A DNA stretch of 36,743 nucleotides from Rhodospirillales bacterium (GTDB lineage: Bacteria; Pseudomonadota; Alphaproteobacteria; Rhodospirillales; Magnetospirillaceae). The notes beneath the pieces were generated by a model. That model made no database searches. It was not told the DNA's origin and saw only the letters and a list, made by a program, of their open reading frames with translations. The translations under genes were made by a program, and so were the position numbers. Within the stretch, counting starts at the first letter, position 1. The number at the start of each line of letters is the position of its first letter. The stretch lies in contig JAATGN010000143.1 of the NCBI GenBank assembly GCA_015654615.1, positions 1-36,743 of the forward strand, given 5' to 3'. This document shows positions 17,801 through 22,200 of the stretch, one piece after another.

Positions 17801-18932
17801 GGGTGCATCCCTCGGCATCTTCCAAGCGAAGCTATCGGCCGGCCAACAGGATCTGCTGGTCGACCGCGCCTTCCTCGATTTCCTCACCCAGGTCGGCCTC
17901 GACTACAATGATGCGACGAGCCCCTATCATCAGCAGTACGCCCGGGCCTATACGGCCATCAGCACCCTGTTCCCGGCCTCGCTCGGCTATACGAACAACA
18001 ACACCGGCGGGTCCAACGGGGCGTCCGCCACCGTGCATACGGGCGATCTGCGGATGGCCCATTCTCTGATCGAGACGCAGACCGGCGGCGATATCGCTAT
18101 CCTGGGGCCGGGCGGCAACGCTTATGTCGGCAGCAATTCCGCCGACATGCTGGCGCCCAACCAGCAGGGCATCCTGACGCTGCAGGGCGGCACCATCAGC
18201 GGCTATACGGATGGCAGCGTGCAAGTCTATCAAAGCCGCGTCTTCACCGAACAGGGCGGCGACGTCGATCTGTTCTCCGCCAACGGCGATCTCAACGCCG
18301 GCAAGGGCAAGAAAAGCGCGGCGGCCTATCCGCCGCTGAAACTGGTTTGCGACAGCGACGGCTATTGCCGGGTCAGTCCGGCCGGACTGATCACCGGGGC
18401 GGGTATCGGCGCCCTGCTGTCCGTTCCGGGTCAGGATCCGACGAAGAGCAACGCCAATCTCGTCACCCCGCACGGTACGGTGGATGCCGGTGCCGCCGGC
18501 ATCCGCGCCGCCGGCAATCTCAACATCGTGGCGCTGCATGTCTTGAACGCCTTCAATATCGATGTCGGCGGCAAGGCGACCGGCGTTCCGGTGGCGGCGA
18601 GCCCTAATCTGGGCGCCCTGACGGCGGCCTCCGACACCGCTGGCGCGGCCGCCAATGCGGCCGATACGGCGTCGCGTAATTCCCGTCAGACGGGTCCTCG
18701 CAATACCGACCTGCCGTCCATCATCACCATCGAGGTGATCGGCTACGGTGGGGTTGCCAATGACACTGATGATGCCGCGAAACGGCGTGAAGACGAGCGG
18801 CGCCGGGGGCGCGACCGGCAAAGTCGTTACGACGCCGCCGATCCCGTCCGTGTGGTGGGTTATGGCCCGCTGAATACCGCGGAGATCCCGGGCCTGACCG
18901 AAGAGGAAAGGCGGAAATTGTCGCAGCCCTGA
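5895..18932 (+). CDS. Giant filamentous-haemagglutinin-type TPS exoprotein
   Basis: This 4345-residue protein fills 13 kb. After a signal peptide (about 1-36, FSYRRILLAGASLLALVAGG) comes an unusual alanine-rich helical stretch (about 37-98). The two-partner-secretion domain follows (about 130-260), with QFNVGKNTTVHF and the hallmark NPNGI at 217-221. Thousands of residues of Gly/Ser/Thr/Ala-rich beta-helix sequence come next (repeated 'GG.I.I' and 'AG.ITL' rungs), then a DUF3739-like C-terminal region (about 4050-4240) and a charged tail (RREDERRRGRDRQ). The only cysteines I noticed are two pairs, 3856/3861 and 4152/4158. GAGGG at 5882-5886 supports ATG 5895. TpsA proteins cross the outer membrane through a TpsB pore and act as adhesins or aggregation factors; no TpsB gene is in the window. 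A phage-like module lies at about 1443-1518, and local GC dips occur near 15.2 kb. The frame is intact throughout. Confidence 0.92.
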   Translation: MPAGTAAVPFRPFSYRRILLAGASLLALVAGGGAAEAGQLRSAVAQAASAATAAASAAQTQAASAAALANASSANLIKASALMRANLIAQAAAAANAAVAAGVTDGQSPGGLITDPRVGFNANGVSTTPSLWANIGKPVETVDNGQYTETLTQNSDRAIATWQQFNVGKNTTVHFDQSAGNTSNGNGWVVLNRIDATGTPSQIRGQIKAEGTVLLINPNGIVFGAGSQVNVHTLVAAAMDINSYTGTNYGVFQSGNGSYTQISAGGVPQTTGNGAAILAPVNESGGNQAFLDNGLYANTAFTDITGATFPTAVFSIGTGAGTNSGITVEKGAAISTVSNVSGFDNGGYVALLGPNVTNAGVIGTAAGQIILAAGTSVFLSEPAAGSTGTAFAVNTLNPSTSSSLIYAPTLAVAGGALAINAAEGILTADRGNITLIGDEVRQLGFVETTTSITRAGSITITAIGGTTPLAPNGGNVIFGPGSATAIAIDENGESIPGSSVATGFTAPTIGIATTNLDMQPGALIVAPGATMTVNRYQPPAGGGADPVGRVLLETGSTIDLAGLAATAAVSDYLYTFKVTANDVADSPLAQSLIGQTVTIDLRLSGTRADGETWVGSPLFASTGAGYLGNIPQSISQLLTKGGKLQIGASAAFQDVLAVAGSLVDLSGGIVTFTGGTVSTTKLLGTNGRLYNIGSADPFIAYAGLAGTFMAGHSRWGVVETFSSPLIAKGYDDPGYIDGISAGSIGISAVNAVLEGIIDGNTVISAHQRALAETAATQTTPDVLPLGAALSITLQSPNPSSNAPADAVVLDSTAADVLGADFTLASPLILANGTLTYSTDRLSAENFGAITIGGASGLSMAAGAGLSVRTGGSIALSGVTSLDGTLTARSGTIAVTGFVPPSNTWSPPSDAPLTIGPHARLDVSGLWINDTGRTGANLRGRAFIDGGSITIATDMVDKSSSNSGTTVTAIDGTQSIVVVAGSVFDLSSGGYVGTDGMLKVGAGGLPAGNGGNLSLLTYAPSSVISNWSNNQGVAAGTYQAGSNFYAPTTANGATVTFDGTVYAAGLNTGGIFTLQAPAIVVDGGASGITSSAAGADKGTVTLPASFFTSGFSTYDLISTYGGVTVTAGTTLVLQQKNYRIAPSTPLPASGASLRDFTSLGYAPDGARQPVDLNLVQQAFEYGAANDPSSSAGIAIGGGASIVADPQAAVTLTANGSITVLGSIVAPAGSITLINQDSSLAESGKILNAGRYLAAQDIWIGANALLDVSGVFVPDPTVVAYSIGSALDAGSITLASAGAIVALQGATFDLEGTSAVVQQPGTSTRLRGSAIVDRTVWSDGGTLTLYSSTGAVNSGNGWVHGLYFAGTIHAAGGTAGASGGTLNIGQVIPSTDNNGDVSYTLAGYGSIIVAQNGDDSAAFAGSNAPITAAQLSTLMSAVTLKTTSTTSNSIASSGTKTFTIPTGFPNGILSGNTVTISDGAGDTISGTIASYNASTGALSINVTGSTGAGTHNTWNIGVVNSSAFITADTINTANSGLDSVSLTGSVAFSGNVTLRVPDALYLNGNVTLLPAGITPSSALSAYAATSTAGGANTIGAPMVALDAGYIRWLSGTVVAPTLADGTLTLNAAAQIDLGGVPSVSNATAVVLSSGGDIRFLNSNDPDVAPYLAAGLYRGAGSIDVSNGYASANSLTSNGSGGLPSAGALLVADDLTMTAREIYPATDSAFLLMSLGLAPDTALGTHNTIAFVSSGATPNAPLSAGGAILVDAKSIVQGGVLYAPLGTIQLGYGADQTLPAIFLGDSADTGSNPYDPVHGVSSGLLTNILSSLVSVVGATRTVTTTNVTLASGSLTMTSAAGLAIPYGTTTDGTNWTDGGIVLNGPPTKLIVLGGASVVTQSGAVVDESGGGDVYATEFVPGTGGSRNVLAAGTQTVYALVPSFEAKVAAYDPTFAASVGAGAAVRLDGGDGIAGGTYVLLPAQYATLPGAFRVAVIKTDTGVVGSFNSVVADGSVYMTGTLANAVTGAKSSQTALLQIQSNTTWTRYSEIDIASGNRYFAALAATNGTTLPRLPIDAGQLVIDAGSALSLRARNDFTAVDGGRGGMVDITGNRVLILAADRAPPTNSAGYLVLDADQISDLGVESVLIGGTRSTTNDGVLISASASDVLVETDAAHGLSGPELLLSTRAGGSGIVIGVGSVIKAEGRVSPASADTLVIGIAGSVSGDGSLLRVSAGDVVAVVRRNLPSITAGNLTVGDGTMISGNALTLDSSGAARLSDSAVLLARNYDFGANVINIGGGASGLVLTDAVIANFAGADSVSLRSASVFNFYDGIAFGSNAAPIGRLTFDGAGFHSDGGSATITAGNIVLENSRSVTVANAGGGTGGSLALNAADTITFGDGTFLFGTSQAVAGFSSIAANAGREILFTGSGAFDAPAAAVTLTSPLLMADVGSRQTLNTNIVTIVNPGPSQTEQTTAAGALVIQQGFGTAPILSPGAIGGSLTLTAGSISDAGTIIAQAGTVKMEATGGDLVLTGNAAISAAGSRITLFALTEDTPGGTIKLIADAGNVTVGDTTTLDVSAVGNGYAGTLAIQANGTATLGGTLKGGAAYNDLGGTFVLAAGSMAGNLPLSSGFTGSFSVELGQGDIVVASGQSLTSGNVLLVANNGSIDVEGMIDASGPSGGTIALYGRGTSTLAAGTAGANGVTVGSGAKLFARYRADLVTDPAYASGESTLVERGGTITLGTTGTPDGTLNATYGYENVPTSGAITVAAGAIFDVSGGPGDTTGNIDTTGGSVIVRAPILTSNNINVRFQGTVVTNADANGNPSGKGVVADTYAVWSTTDNGGIAGTSHFDSIIDPAGWYDKDGNLLPGIFKDANGNIVLNYTGANATASQLAALLAADYFAPNMANANHQTFYGFVNDDTAQATPGTLMRFVQNPFNGQDSAVQADFAGAQIQVGSAASVSLSSSSKLALQPEIDLVNPSTNINGGNITVDTNWNLGTGTTDANGALILLYRHNGEAPILSLRAVENVNIKASITDGFFQNTPMVGTSWQIPVGSVDLLTAQSSFNTVTAFDLASVDTGGLVLDPTSAVVTFAMPGVLGITGSDPFDGYYSFYEQYLQEYTNFWLNLSGNSGFFGTIAVGGTGAPTSVTSLLTTAQALYNPQDIHTYGAYLAAYDTYQLAYSNWSFSVSTVGTLPVAPSAPPAQSIPVMLTFATPTNNSPAPVTTATDKSPIAAMNLASETSSSSYRFVAGALTGSVDPLVVNSARQGDVTVDGHVSYPNTAIGTTGQTIDIPTIVRTGTGTIDIAAAGNVELRDATAPGVIYTAGTIAANAAGFTPPAGPTATTPNGLTGAPVWATGGGAVTISAGLDIIGIETPRDGDGSQTGAAGVSTGQFWSPWYYTAGHATGTSTPFDTTSGGIQYSSWINYPTFFQGLGALGGGNVTLTAGRNIDDISVSLPETIQVGGGQTAGGAAATAHYYGGGDLLVKAGGNLYSGTFYVGRGTGRIEVGGVVAADPANPITGLATTIAPNVFSSSVLSGVNTAQSTAVPLLLAAQDGFITVQALGSITLGGIFEPTRVPADVSKIDSGTLPPGFGVGFDSYGANGGVALTSLAGDVTVDTLMPSQAVGSGITNALFTRNGATGGGTFGLTPATFEVEAISGDITIANSLFLVPSVSGTLSFAAGGSISTVSLNAGNPITFAVTMLDDITASTTAASIPLLDIQGVPTPTTLASALHADDPNPAILYAGLDISGNFSLIKPAEVEAGRDIVNTIFTGQNNSATDITSIIAGRDILAKVGFDANGNVFNHVSTFTLYGPGDFLVEAGRNLGPFLTKTKNADGTVLAVGGGGVFSVGDGSNCAAAVCGNPAVKSYLPVEGANITALFGVGNGIDTAAAINDYVLTSSGGIGFLSSITRQLEVTLDTLAKEGTSSQSAVTQLEGLLAAWGLSPLPANALTSAGLIGPAYKAHFDLAGASLGIFQAKLSAGQQDLLVDRAFLDFLTQVGLDYNDATSPYHQQYARAYTAISTLFPASLGYTNNNTGGSNGASATVHTGDLRMAHSLIETQTGGDIAILGPGGNAYVGSNSADMLAPNQQGILTLQGGTISGYTDGSVQVYQSRVFTEQGGDVDLFSANGDLNAGKGKKSAAAYPPLKLVCDSDGYCRVSPAGLITGAGIGALLSVPGQDPTKSNANLVTPHGTVDAGAAGIRAAGNLNIVALHVLNAFNIDVGGKATGVPVAASPNLGALTAASDTAGAAANAADTASRNSRQTGPRNTDLPSIITIEVIGYGGVANDTDDAAKRREDERRRGRDRQSRYDAADPVRVVGYGPLNTAEIPGLTEEERRKLSQP

Positions 18933-18947
18933 TTCGTCTCGCGTCTC

Positions 18948-19168
18948 GTGGCGAAAAGGACCCTCTCTGGAGCGAAAATCGGAGAGGATGCGCCGATCGT
19001 CCAAGCCCACCCGGAGATTCCGTGGGCGGAATGGGGCGGCATGCGCGACATGGTGACCCACCAGTATTACCGGGCGGCTCCGGAGATGCACTGGCGCGAT
19101 CACGCCAGTGGGGAGGTGGGGAGGTCAATCGGCTGCTGGACTGTTGCAAGGCATGGCTGGACCGCTGA
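18948..19168 (+). pseudogene. Decayed HepT-like (DUF86) toxin remnant
   Basis: Translation from GTG 18948 gives KIGEDAPIVQ, HPEIPWAEWGGMRDM and VTHQYYRAAPEMHW. This matches the middle of HepT RNases, including the R-X4-H-X-Y active-site motif (RDMVTHQY). The N-terminal 40 or so residues expected of HepT are missing. After about 19110 a different frame reads EVNRLLDCCKAWLDR and stops at 19168, suggesting a frameshift. No MNT nucleotidyltransferase antitoxin gene is nearby. It is read as a relic beside the active-looking vapBC pair; non-functionality is inferred from the truncation. Confidence 0.5.
19089..19110. other. Perfect 8-bp stem-loop after the adhesin gene
   Basis: CACTGGCG and CGCCAGTG pair around the loop CGATCA. 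It lies inside the HepT relic and has no T-run on either side, so it is not called a terminator. No other obvious terminator follows the exoprotein gene. Confidence 0.45.
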
Positions 19169-19263
19169 CGTGACCGGCCGGGCCGGAAGCAAAGTCTCTG
19201 CCTCTTGCGGGAGAGGGATTGAGGATGAGAGCACTCGGAGAGGATATTGGTACCCGGCCCCTT

Positions 19264-19671
19264 TTACGCGATCGCAATCGTCCAATCCTCGACGGGCAGG
19301 TCGGCCACCTGAGCGAAGGCGCGGTCGTTCGTGACCAGGACGGCGCCGACGCCAAGGGCGTGCGTGGCGATGAGAAGATCAAGCGGCGCGAGGCTCTTGC
19401 CTTTGCGCTCCAAATCGGCCCGCACCGTCCCGTAACGCTCCGCAAGGGCGCTGTTCCAAGGCAAGGCGTCGACACGCCGGAGAAGTTCTCGGACAGCCTT
19501 GTGCAGACGCTTCGCGTCCGGCCGCTTCGCCAAGCCGAAAAGCAGTTCTCCTGCGGTAATCGCCGAGATGCAAAGGGACGCCATCGGCGCCGCGACCACG
19601 CGTCGTGCGACGGCGGGATGCGCCTTGATCAGATGACTGACCATATTGGTGTCGAGCATATATCGTTTCAC
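19264..19671 (-). CDS. vapC: VapC-family PIN-domain toxin
   Basis: This 135-residue PIN-domain ribonuclease has all four acidic active-site positions: Asp7 in MLDTN, Glu42 in ITAGELLFG, Asp98 in LAPLDLLIATHA and Asp116 in VTNDRAF. VapC toxins cleave RNA, usually initiator tRNA or rRNA, with Mg2+, and are inhibited by VapB. The start GTG 19671 gives the typical N-terminus MKRYMLDTN, is preceded by GAGGGG eight bases away, and overlaps the vapB stop by four bases (GTGA). GTG 19680 and ATG 19659 are alternatives. The catalytic set is complete, so the toxin is probably active. Its position downstream of the antitoxin under one promoter is the standard vapBC order. Confidence 0.92.
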   Translation of the reverse strand: MKRYMLDTNMVSHLIKAHPAVARRVVAAPMASLCISAITAGELLFGLAKRPDAKRLHKAVRELLRRVDALPWNSALAERYGTVRADLERKGKSLAPLDLLIATHALGVGAVLVTNDRAFAQVADLPVEDWTIAIA

Positions 19672-19928
19672 TCCTTCCACCCCTCGAAGGGATCGCGGCC
19701 CGGCCCTTTCTGGTTGCGCTCCGCTTCATCCAGGAAATCGGTCGGGACGTCGGCATCTTTGAGCGCGACGAAGAAGTCATCCCAGGTTGCAGGCTTGCGC
19801 GACAAGATCACGTCGCCGGTTTCCGGGTCCTGGCGAATGAAAACCTCCTTGCCGTCGAAACGATAGGCCGCCGGCAAGCGGACTGCCTGGCTACGTCCAT
19901 TGGTGAACAGTTTGGCCACCTGACTCAT
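19668..19928 (-). CDS. vapB: VapB-type (AbrB/SpoVT fold) antitoxin
   Basis: This 86-residue protein has an N-terminal AbrB-like DNA-binding domain: AKLFTNGRSQAVRLP and FDGKEVFIRQDPETGDVILSRKP are typical of VapB/VagC antitoxins. The acidic, aromatic C-terminus (WDDFFVALKDADVPTDFLDE) would wrap the toxin. The start is supported by GGAGGAG six to seven bases before ATG 19928. VapB neutralises VapC and, as a complex, represses its own promoter. The strong promoter and direct repeats just upstream fit that autoregulation. Confidence 0.92.
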   Translation of the reverse strand: MSQVAKLFTNGRSQAVRLPAAYRFDGKEVFIRQDPETGDVILSRKPATWDDFFVALKDADVPTDFLDEAERNQKGPGRDPFEGWKE

Positions 19929-19956
19929 GGCGGTCTCCTCCGATTCTGATCGATAC

Positions 19957-19997
19957 CAAAGTATATGTCTCTCGTAAGGGATATATCAAGGTATATG
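19957..19997 (-). promoter_or_regulatory. vapBC promoter with operator-like direct repeats
   Basis: On the - strand, TTGATA (19984-19989) and TATACT (19960-19965) are separated by 18 bases, a near-consensus sigma-70 promoter about 30 bases before vapB. Two copies of CAARGTATATG on the + strand (19957-19967 and 19987-19997) are exactly 30 bases apart, about three helical turns, and cover the -10 and -35 elements. They are natural candidates for VapB/VapBC binding sites. Confidence 0.75.
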
Positions 19998-20042
19998 CTC
20001 TTATTGGCGGCGCGGTTCACTTTACTGCCAATAGAAGGCCGC

Positions 20043-20077
20043 AAAAAAGAACCGGGCGCCCCTTTCGAGGCGCCCGG
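20043..20077 (-). terminator. Intrinsic terminator of the DING-like gene
   Basis: CCGGGCGCC (20052-20060) and GGCGCCCGG (20069-20077) form a perfect 9-bp GC stem with an 8-base loop. Read on the - strand it is followed by TTCTTTTTTGC. It lies 43 bases after the stop of the phosphate-binding gene and upstream of vapB, insulating the two. Confidence 0.88.
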
Positions 20078-20119
20078 CGGAACGTAGTCTTCAGAACGGT
20101 CCTGATGTCACGCGCGAGA

Positions 20120-21886
20120 TCAGGCGCCGCTTGCACGCCGGCAAGATGCATTTGGCGAAGAGGAGCCTGTCGCGGAAATTCCGGCGGTGGCGCCGGTCAA
20201 CAGATATTCGTTGAAGAGGCTTGCCGCCACGGCGGGGTGGAGCGGATTGAAGCCATTGTTCTGCAGCACGGCGGCGACCGTCGCATTCGGTGTGAGCGTC
20301 GTGCTGGTCAAGGCGACCGAGCTGCTGTTGCCGTTGTTGTAATACCATTTCAGGAAATTGGTGACGTCGGTGGCCGCATTGGCATAGCAGCTATAAAGAT
20401 CGATGAAGGTCGTGCCGGCCACCGGATAGGCGTCCGTGGTGTTGGGAATGCCGAGGATGGACTTCCCGCTCAGGGTGCCGGAGGCATAGGTGTAATTGTA
20501 GATGTTCCAACCGTTGTAGTCCGTTGTATTCGGAATGGTGGCGTTGCCGGTCAGCGCGCTGTAGGCCAGATCGGCACCGGCCGGCGTCGGGGCGATGAAG
20601 CTCACGCCGACTGCCGGATGGGAGATATTGGTCGCCCGCTGGTCTTCGTTCTGCACGCTGGCGGAATGGGGGGCGTTGACGACGCCTGAGGTCGCGTCAT
20701 AAGGCGTGGTGAAATCGGCGCTCAGGTAGCCGATGGCGCCCGAGGTGGTGGAACCGGCGGCCGTGCCGATCGCCGTAGCGACGCCGCCGCTGCCGGTGGC
20801 CGACTGCCAGTTGGCGGCCGAATTGCCGGCGGTGGTGACGGCGCTGACCAGGGTCGAGAAGGTGGTGCTGGGCAGGCCGGCGGCGCCGAAGATGGTGGCA
20901 TATTTGTTGCCGGCGGTGGCGAGGGGCAGGCAGCTCGCTTGCAAGTAATTGGTGAAGATGAAGCTGGTGCCGCTGCTGTCGGCGCGATAGGTGACGCGAA
21001 TCGGCACACTGCTGCTGGCGTAAGCTTGCGGAGTCTGCTTGGCGGAATCCGTGGTGCTGCGGTTGGCGTCGGAGAAGGGCAGAGTGGTCAGGGTGCCGGT
21101 GTTGTCAAAGGCGGAGATCGAGGCGGTGGAATTCCAGTCGGTCACCGTGCCGGAGAAGATGGCGCACACCTGGGCGGTCGAAAGCTGGATGGCGCCGCCG
21201 GCATCGGAGGTGGAGGCGGGGGCGACCGCATTCGACTGCAGGCCGTCCAGGCCGCTGGTGTTGACGGCGATGGCCACCGGCACTTCGAACAGCGGCAGTT
21301 GGATCGCCGGTCCGAAGTTGGCCGTGCTGTAGGTAACGGTCGTCGGGTTGCCGACGCTGACCGAACCCGAAACATTGCCCGGGGCCCAGCCGGCGGTCGA
21401 CAGGCCGGTGAAGGTGAAGGCCGCGGTGGTCAGGCTGGTCGGCAGCGGGTTGTCGCTGGCGGCGAAACTGATGCCTGGATAGGGGTAGCCGTTGAAACTG
21501 GGGCTGGCGCTGGCGGAGTCGATAAAGGGCGGGGGAACCGCCGGCAGGCCGGCCAAGGGAACGCCGCCGCCGTTCAGCAGTTGCAACTGGTCATGGGCGA
21601 TGAAGGCCTGCTGGCCGCGGCCGCTGCCGACGGCGGCGAACAGACCTTCGACCGCACCGGCGACTGGCGTGGTGCAAACGCTCGGCGAAATGCTGGTGCC
21701 GGCATAGCAATCGAAAATCTGACGCGCCGTCAGGGACGACAGCGAGCTGCCGCCGCCCCACAGTCCTCCGGCCGGTGTCGCAGCCGCAGCCGGCTGAATC
21801 ATCGCCGTGGCGAGGATGGCGCCGGCCGACAGGGCCAGCATCGAGGTGGTGCCGAGCAGGCGATGAGCGGAAAAACGAGAAGACAT
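20120..21886 (-). CDS. DING/PstS-type periplasmic phosphate-binding protein
   Basis: This 588-residue protein has a signal peptide (about 1-37, LLGTTSMLALSAGAILATAM then PAAAA). The mature part follows the PstS/DING order: a GGGSSL segment near the N-terminus, VPVAIAVNTSGL, LSTAQVCAIFSGTVTDWN, the phosphate-loop-like RADSSGTSFIFTNYL, GAIGYLSADF, then YPVAGTTFIDLYSCYANA and FLKWYY. These match recalled DING proteins, which bind phosphate in the periplasm or are secreted; the canonical DINGGG N-terminus is not conserved, and the protein is longer than typical (about 380 residues). ATG 21886 is chosen because GGGAG lies seven to eight bases upstream and a signal peptide follows; an open frame continues further upstream but lacks these. 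A Pho box upstream implies PhoB control. Secretion or surface location, as for P. aeruginosa LapA, is possible but unproven. Confidence 0.82.
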   Translation of the reverse strand: MSSRFSAHRLLGTTSMLALSAGAILATAMIQPAAAATPAGGLWGGGSSLSSLTARQIFDCYAGTSISPSVCTTPVAGAVEGLFAAVGSGRGQQAFIAHDQLQLLNGGGVPLAGLPAVPPPFIDSASASPSFNGYPYPGISFAASDNPLPTSLTTAAFTFTGLSTAGWAPGNVSGSVSVGNPTTVTYSTANFGPAIQLPLFEVPVAIAVNTSGLDGLQSNAVAPASTSDAGGAIQLSTAQVCAIFSGTVTDWNSTASISAFDNTGTLTTLPFSDANRSTTDSAKQTPQAYASSSVPIRVTYRADSSGTSFIFTNYLQASCLPLATAGNKYATIFGAAGLPSTTFSTLVSAVTTAGNSAANWQSATGSGGVATAIGTAAGSTTSGAIGYLSADFTTPYDATSGVVNAPHSASVQNEDQRATNISHPAVGVSFIAPTPAGADLAYSALTGNATIPNTTDYNGWNIYNYTYASGTLSGKSILGIPNTTDAYPVAGTTFIDLYSCYANAATDVTNFLKWYYNNGNSSSVALTSTTLTPNATVAAVLQNNGFNPLHPAVAASLFNEYLLTGATAGISATGSSSPNASCRRASGA

Positions 21887-21962
21887 AGTTGACTCCCTAA
21901 GATTGTGAATGTGATGGCGTGCAGAAACCGGGGGCTCGGTCGCGTCTCTGCTTGTCGTTAAT

Positions 21963-21980
21963 ATTACAGATCGATGACAG
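21963..21980 (-). promoter_or_regulatory. Pho box (PhoB binding site)
   Basis: Read on the - strand, CTGTCAT (21980-21974) and CTGTAAT (21969-21963) are direct repeats separated by four bases. That is the standard PhoB-box geometry, with a single mismatch in the second repeat. It sits 77 bases before the DING-like start codon, which fits phosphate-starvation induction. Confidence 0.8.
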
Positions 21981-22131
21981 CTGGAATTCCCCATGATCTG
22001 CAGGAGATATGCGATTCGTCTATAATGAATAAGAAGATATGATATCGATATCATCCTATTCATTGTCATCTGTGCTTAACTTTGTCTCAACAGAAACAGC
22101 TGACGTCGAGTCGTATACTTTAATATGTCTA

Positions 22132-22161
22132 TTGCAAACAATGCACACTTTTGTGTATAAG
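22132..22161 (+). promoter_or_regulatory. Possible promoter of the GT41 gene
   Basis: TTGCAA (22132-22137) and TATAAG (22156-22161) are separated by 18 bases, each with two mismatches to the sigma-70 consensus. The predicted transcript would begin near 22168, leaving a short leader before ATG 22201. The site is weak and judged by eye. Confidence 0.3.
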
Positions 22162-22200
22162 ACCGGTTATTGCCATCTTGTGACGGAATCGGTGCTCGAA

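Larger units (their letters stand above)
21887..22200. other. Divergent regulatory interval
   Basis: The 314 bases between the DING-like gene (-) and the GT41 gene (+) are clearly more AT-rich than the neighbours. They hold a Pho box for the - strand gene and a weak sigma-70-like promoter for the + strand gene. No coding frame is convincing. Confidence 0.7.

Noticed and set aside
15438..17825. 795-codon - strand open frame under the adhesin
   Set aside because: Same shadow composition, no start context and no domain; the + strand frame is continuous and coherent.
22060..22085. Second Pho box (TTGTCATCTGTG) facing the GT41 gene
   Set aside because: Only one half-site is recognisable; the downstream repeat does not match.
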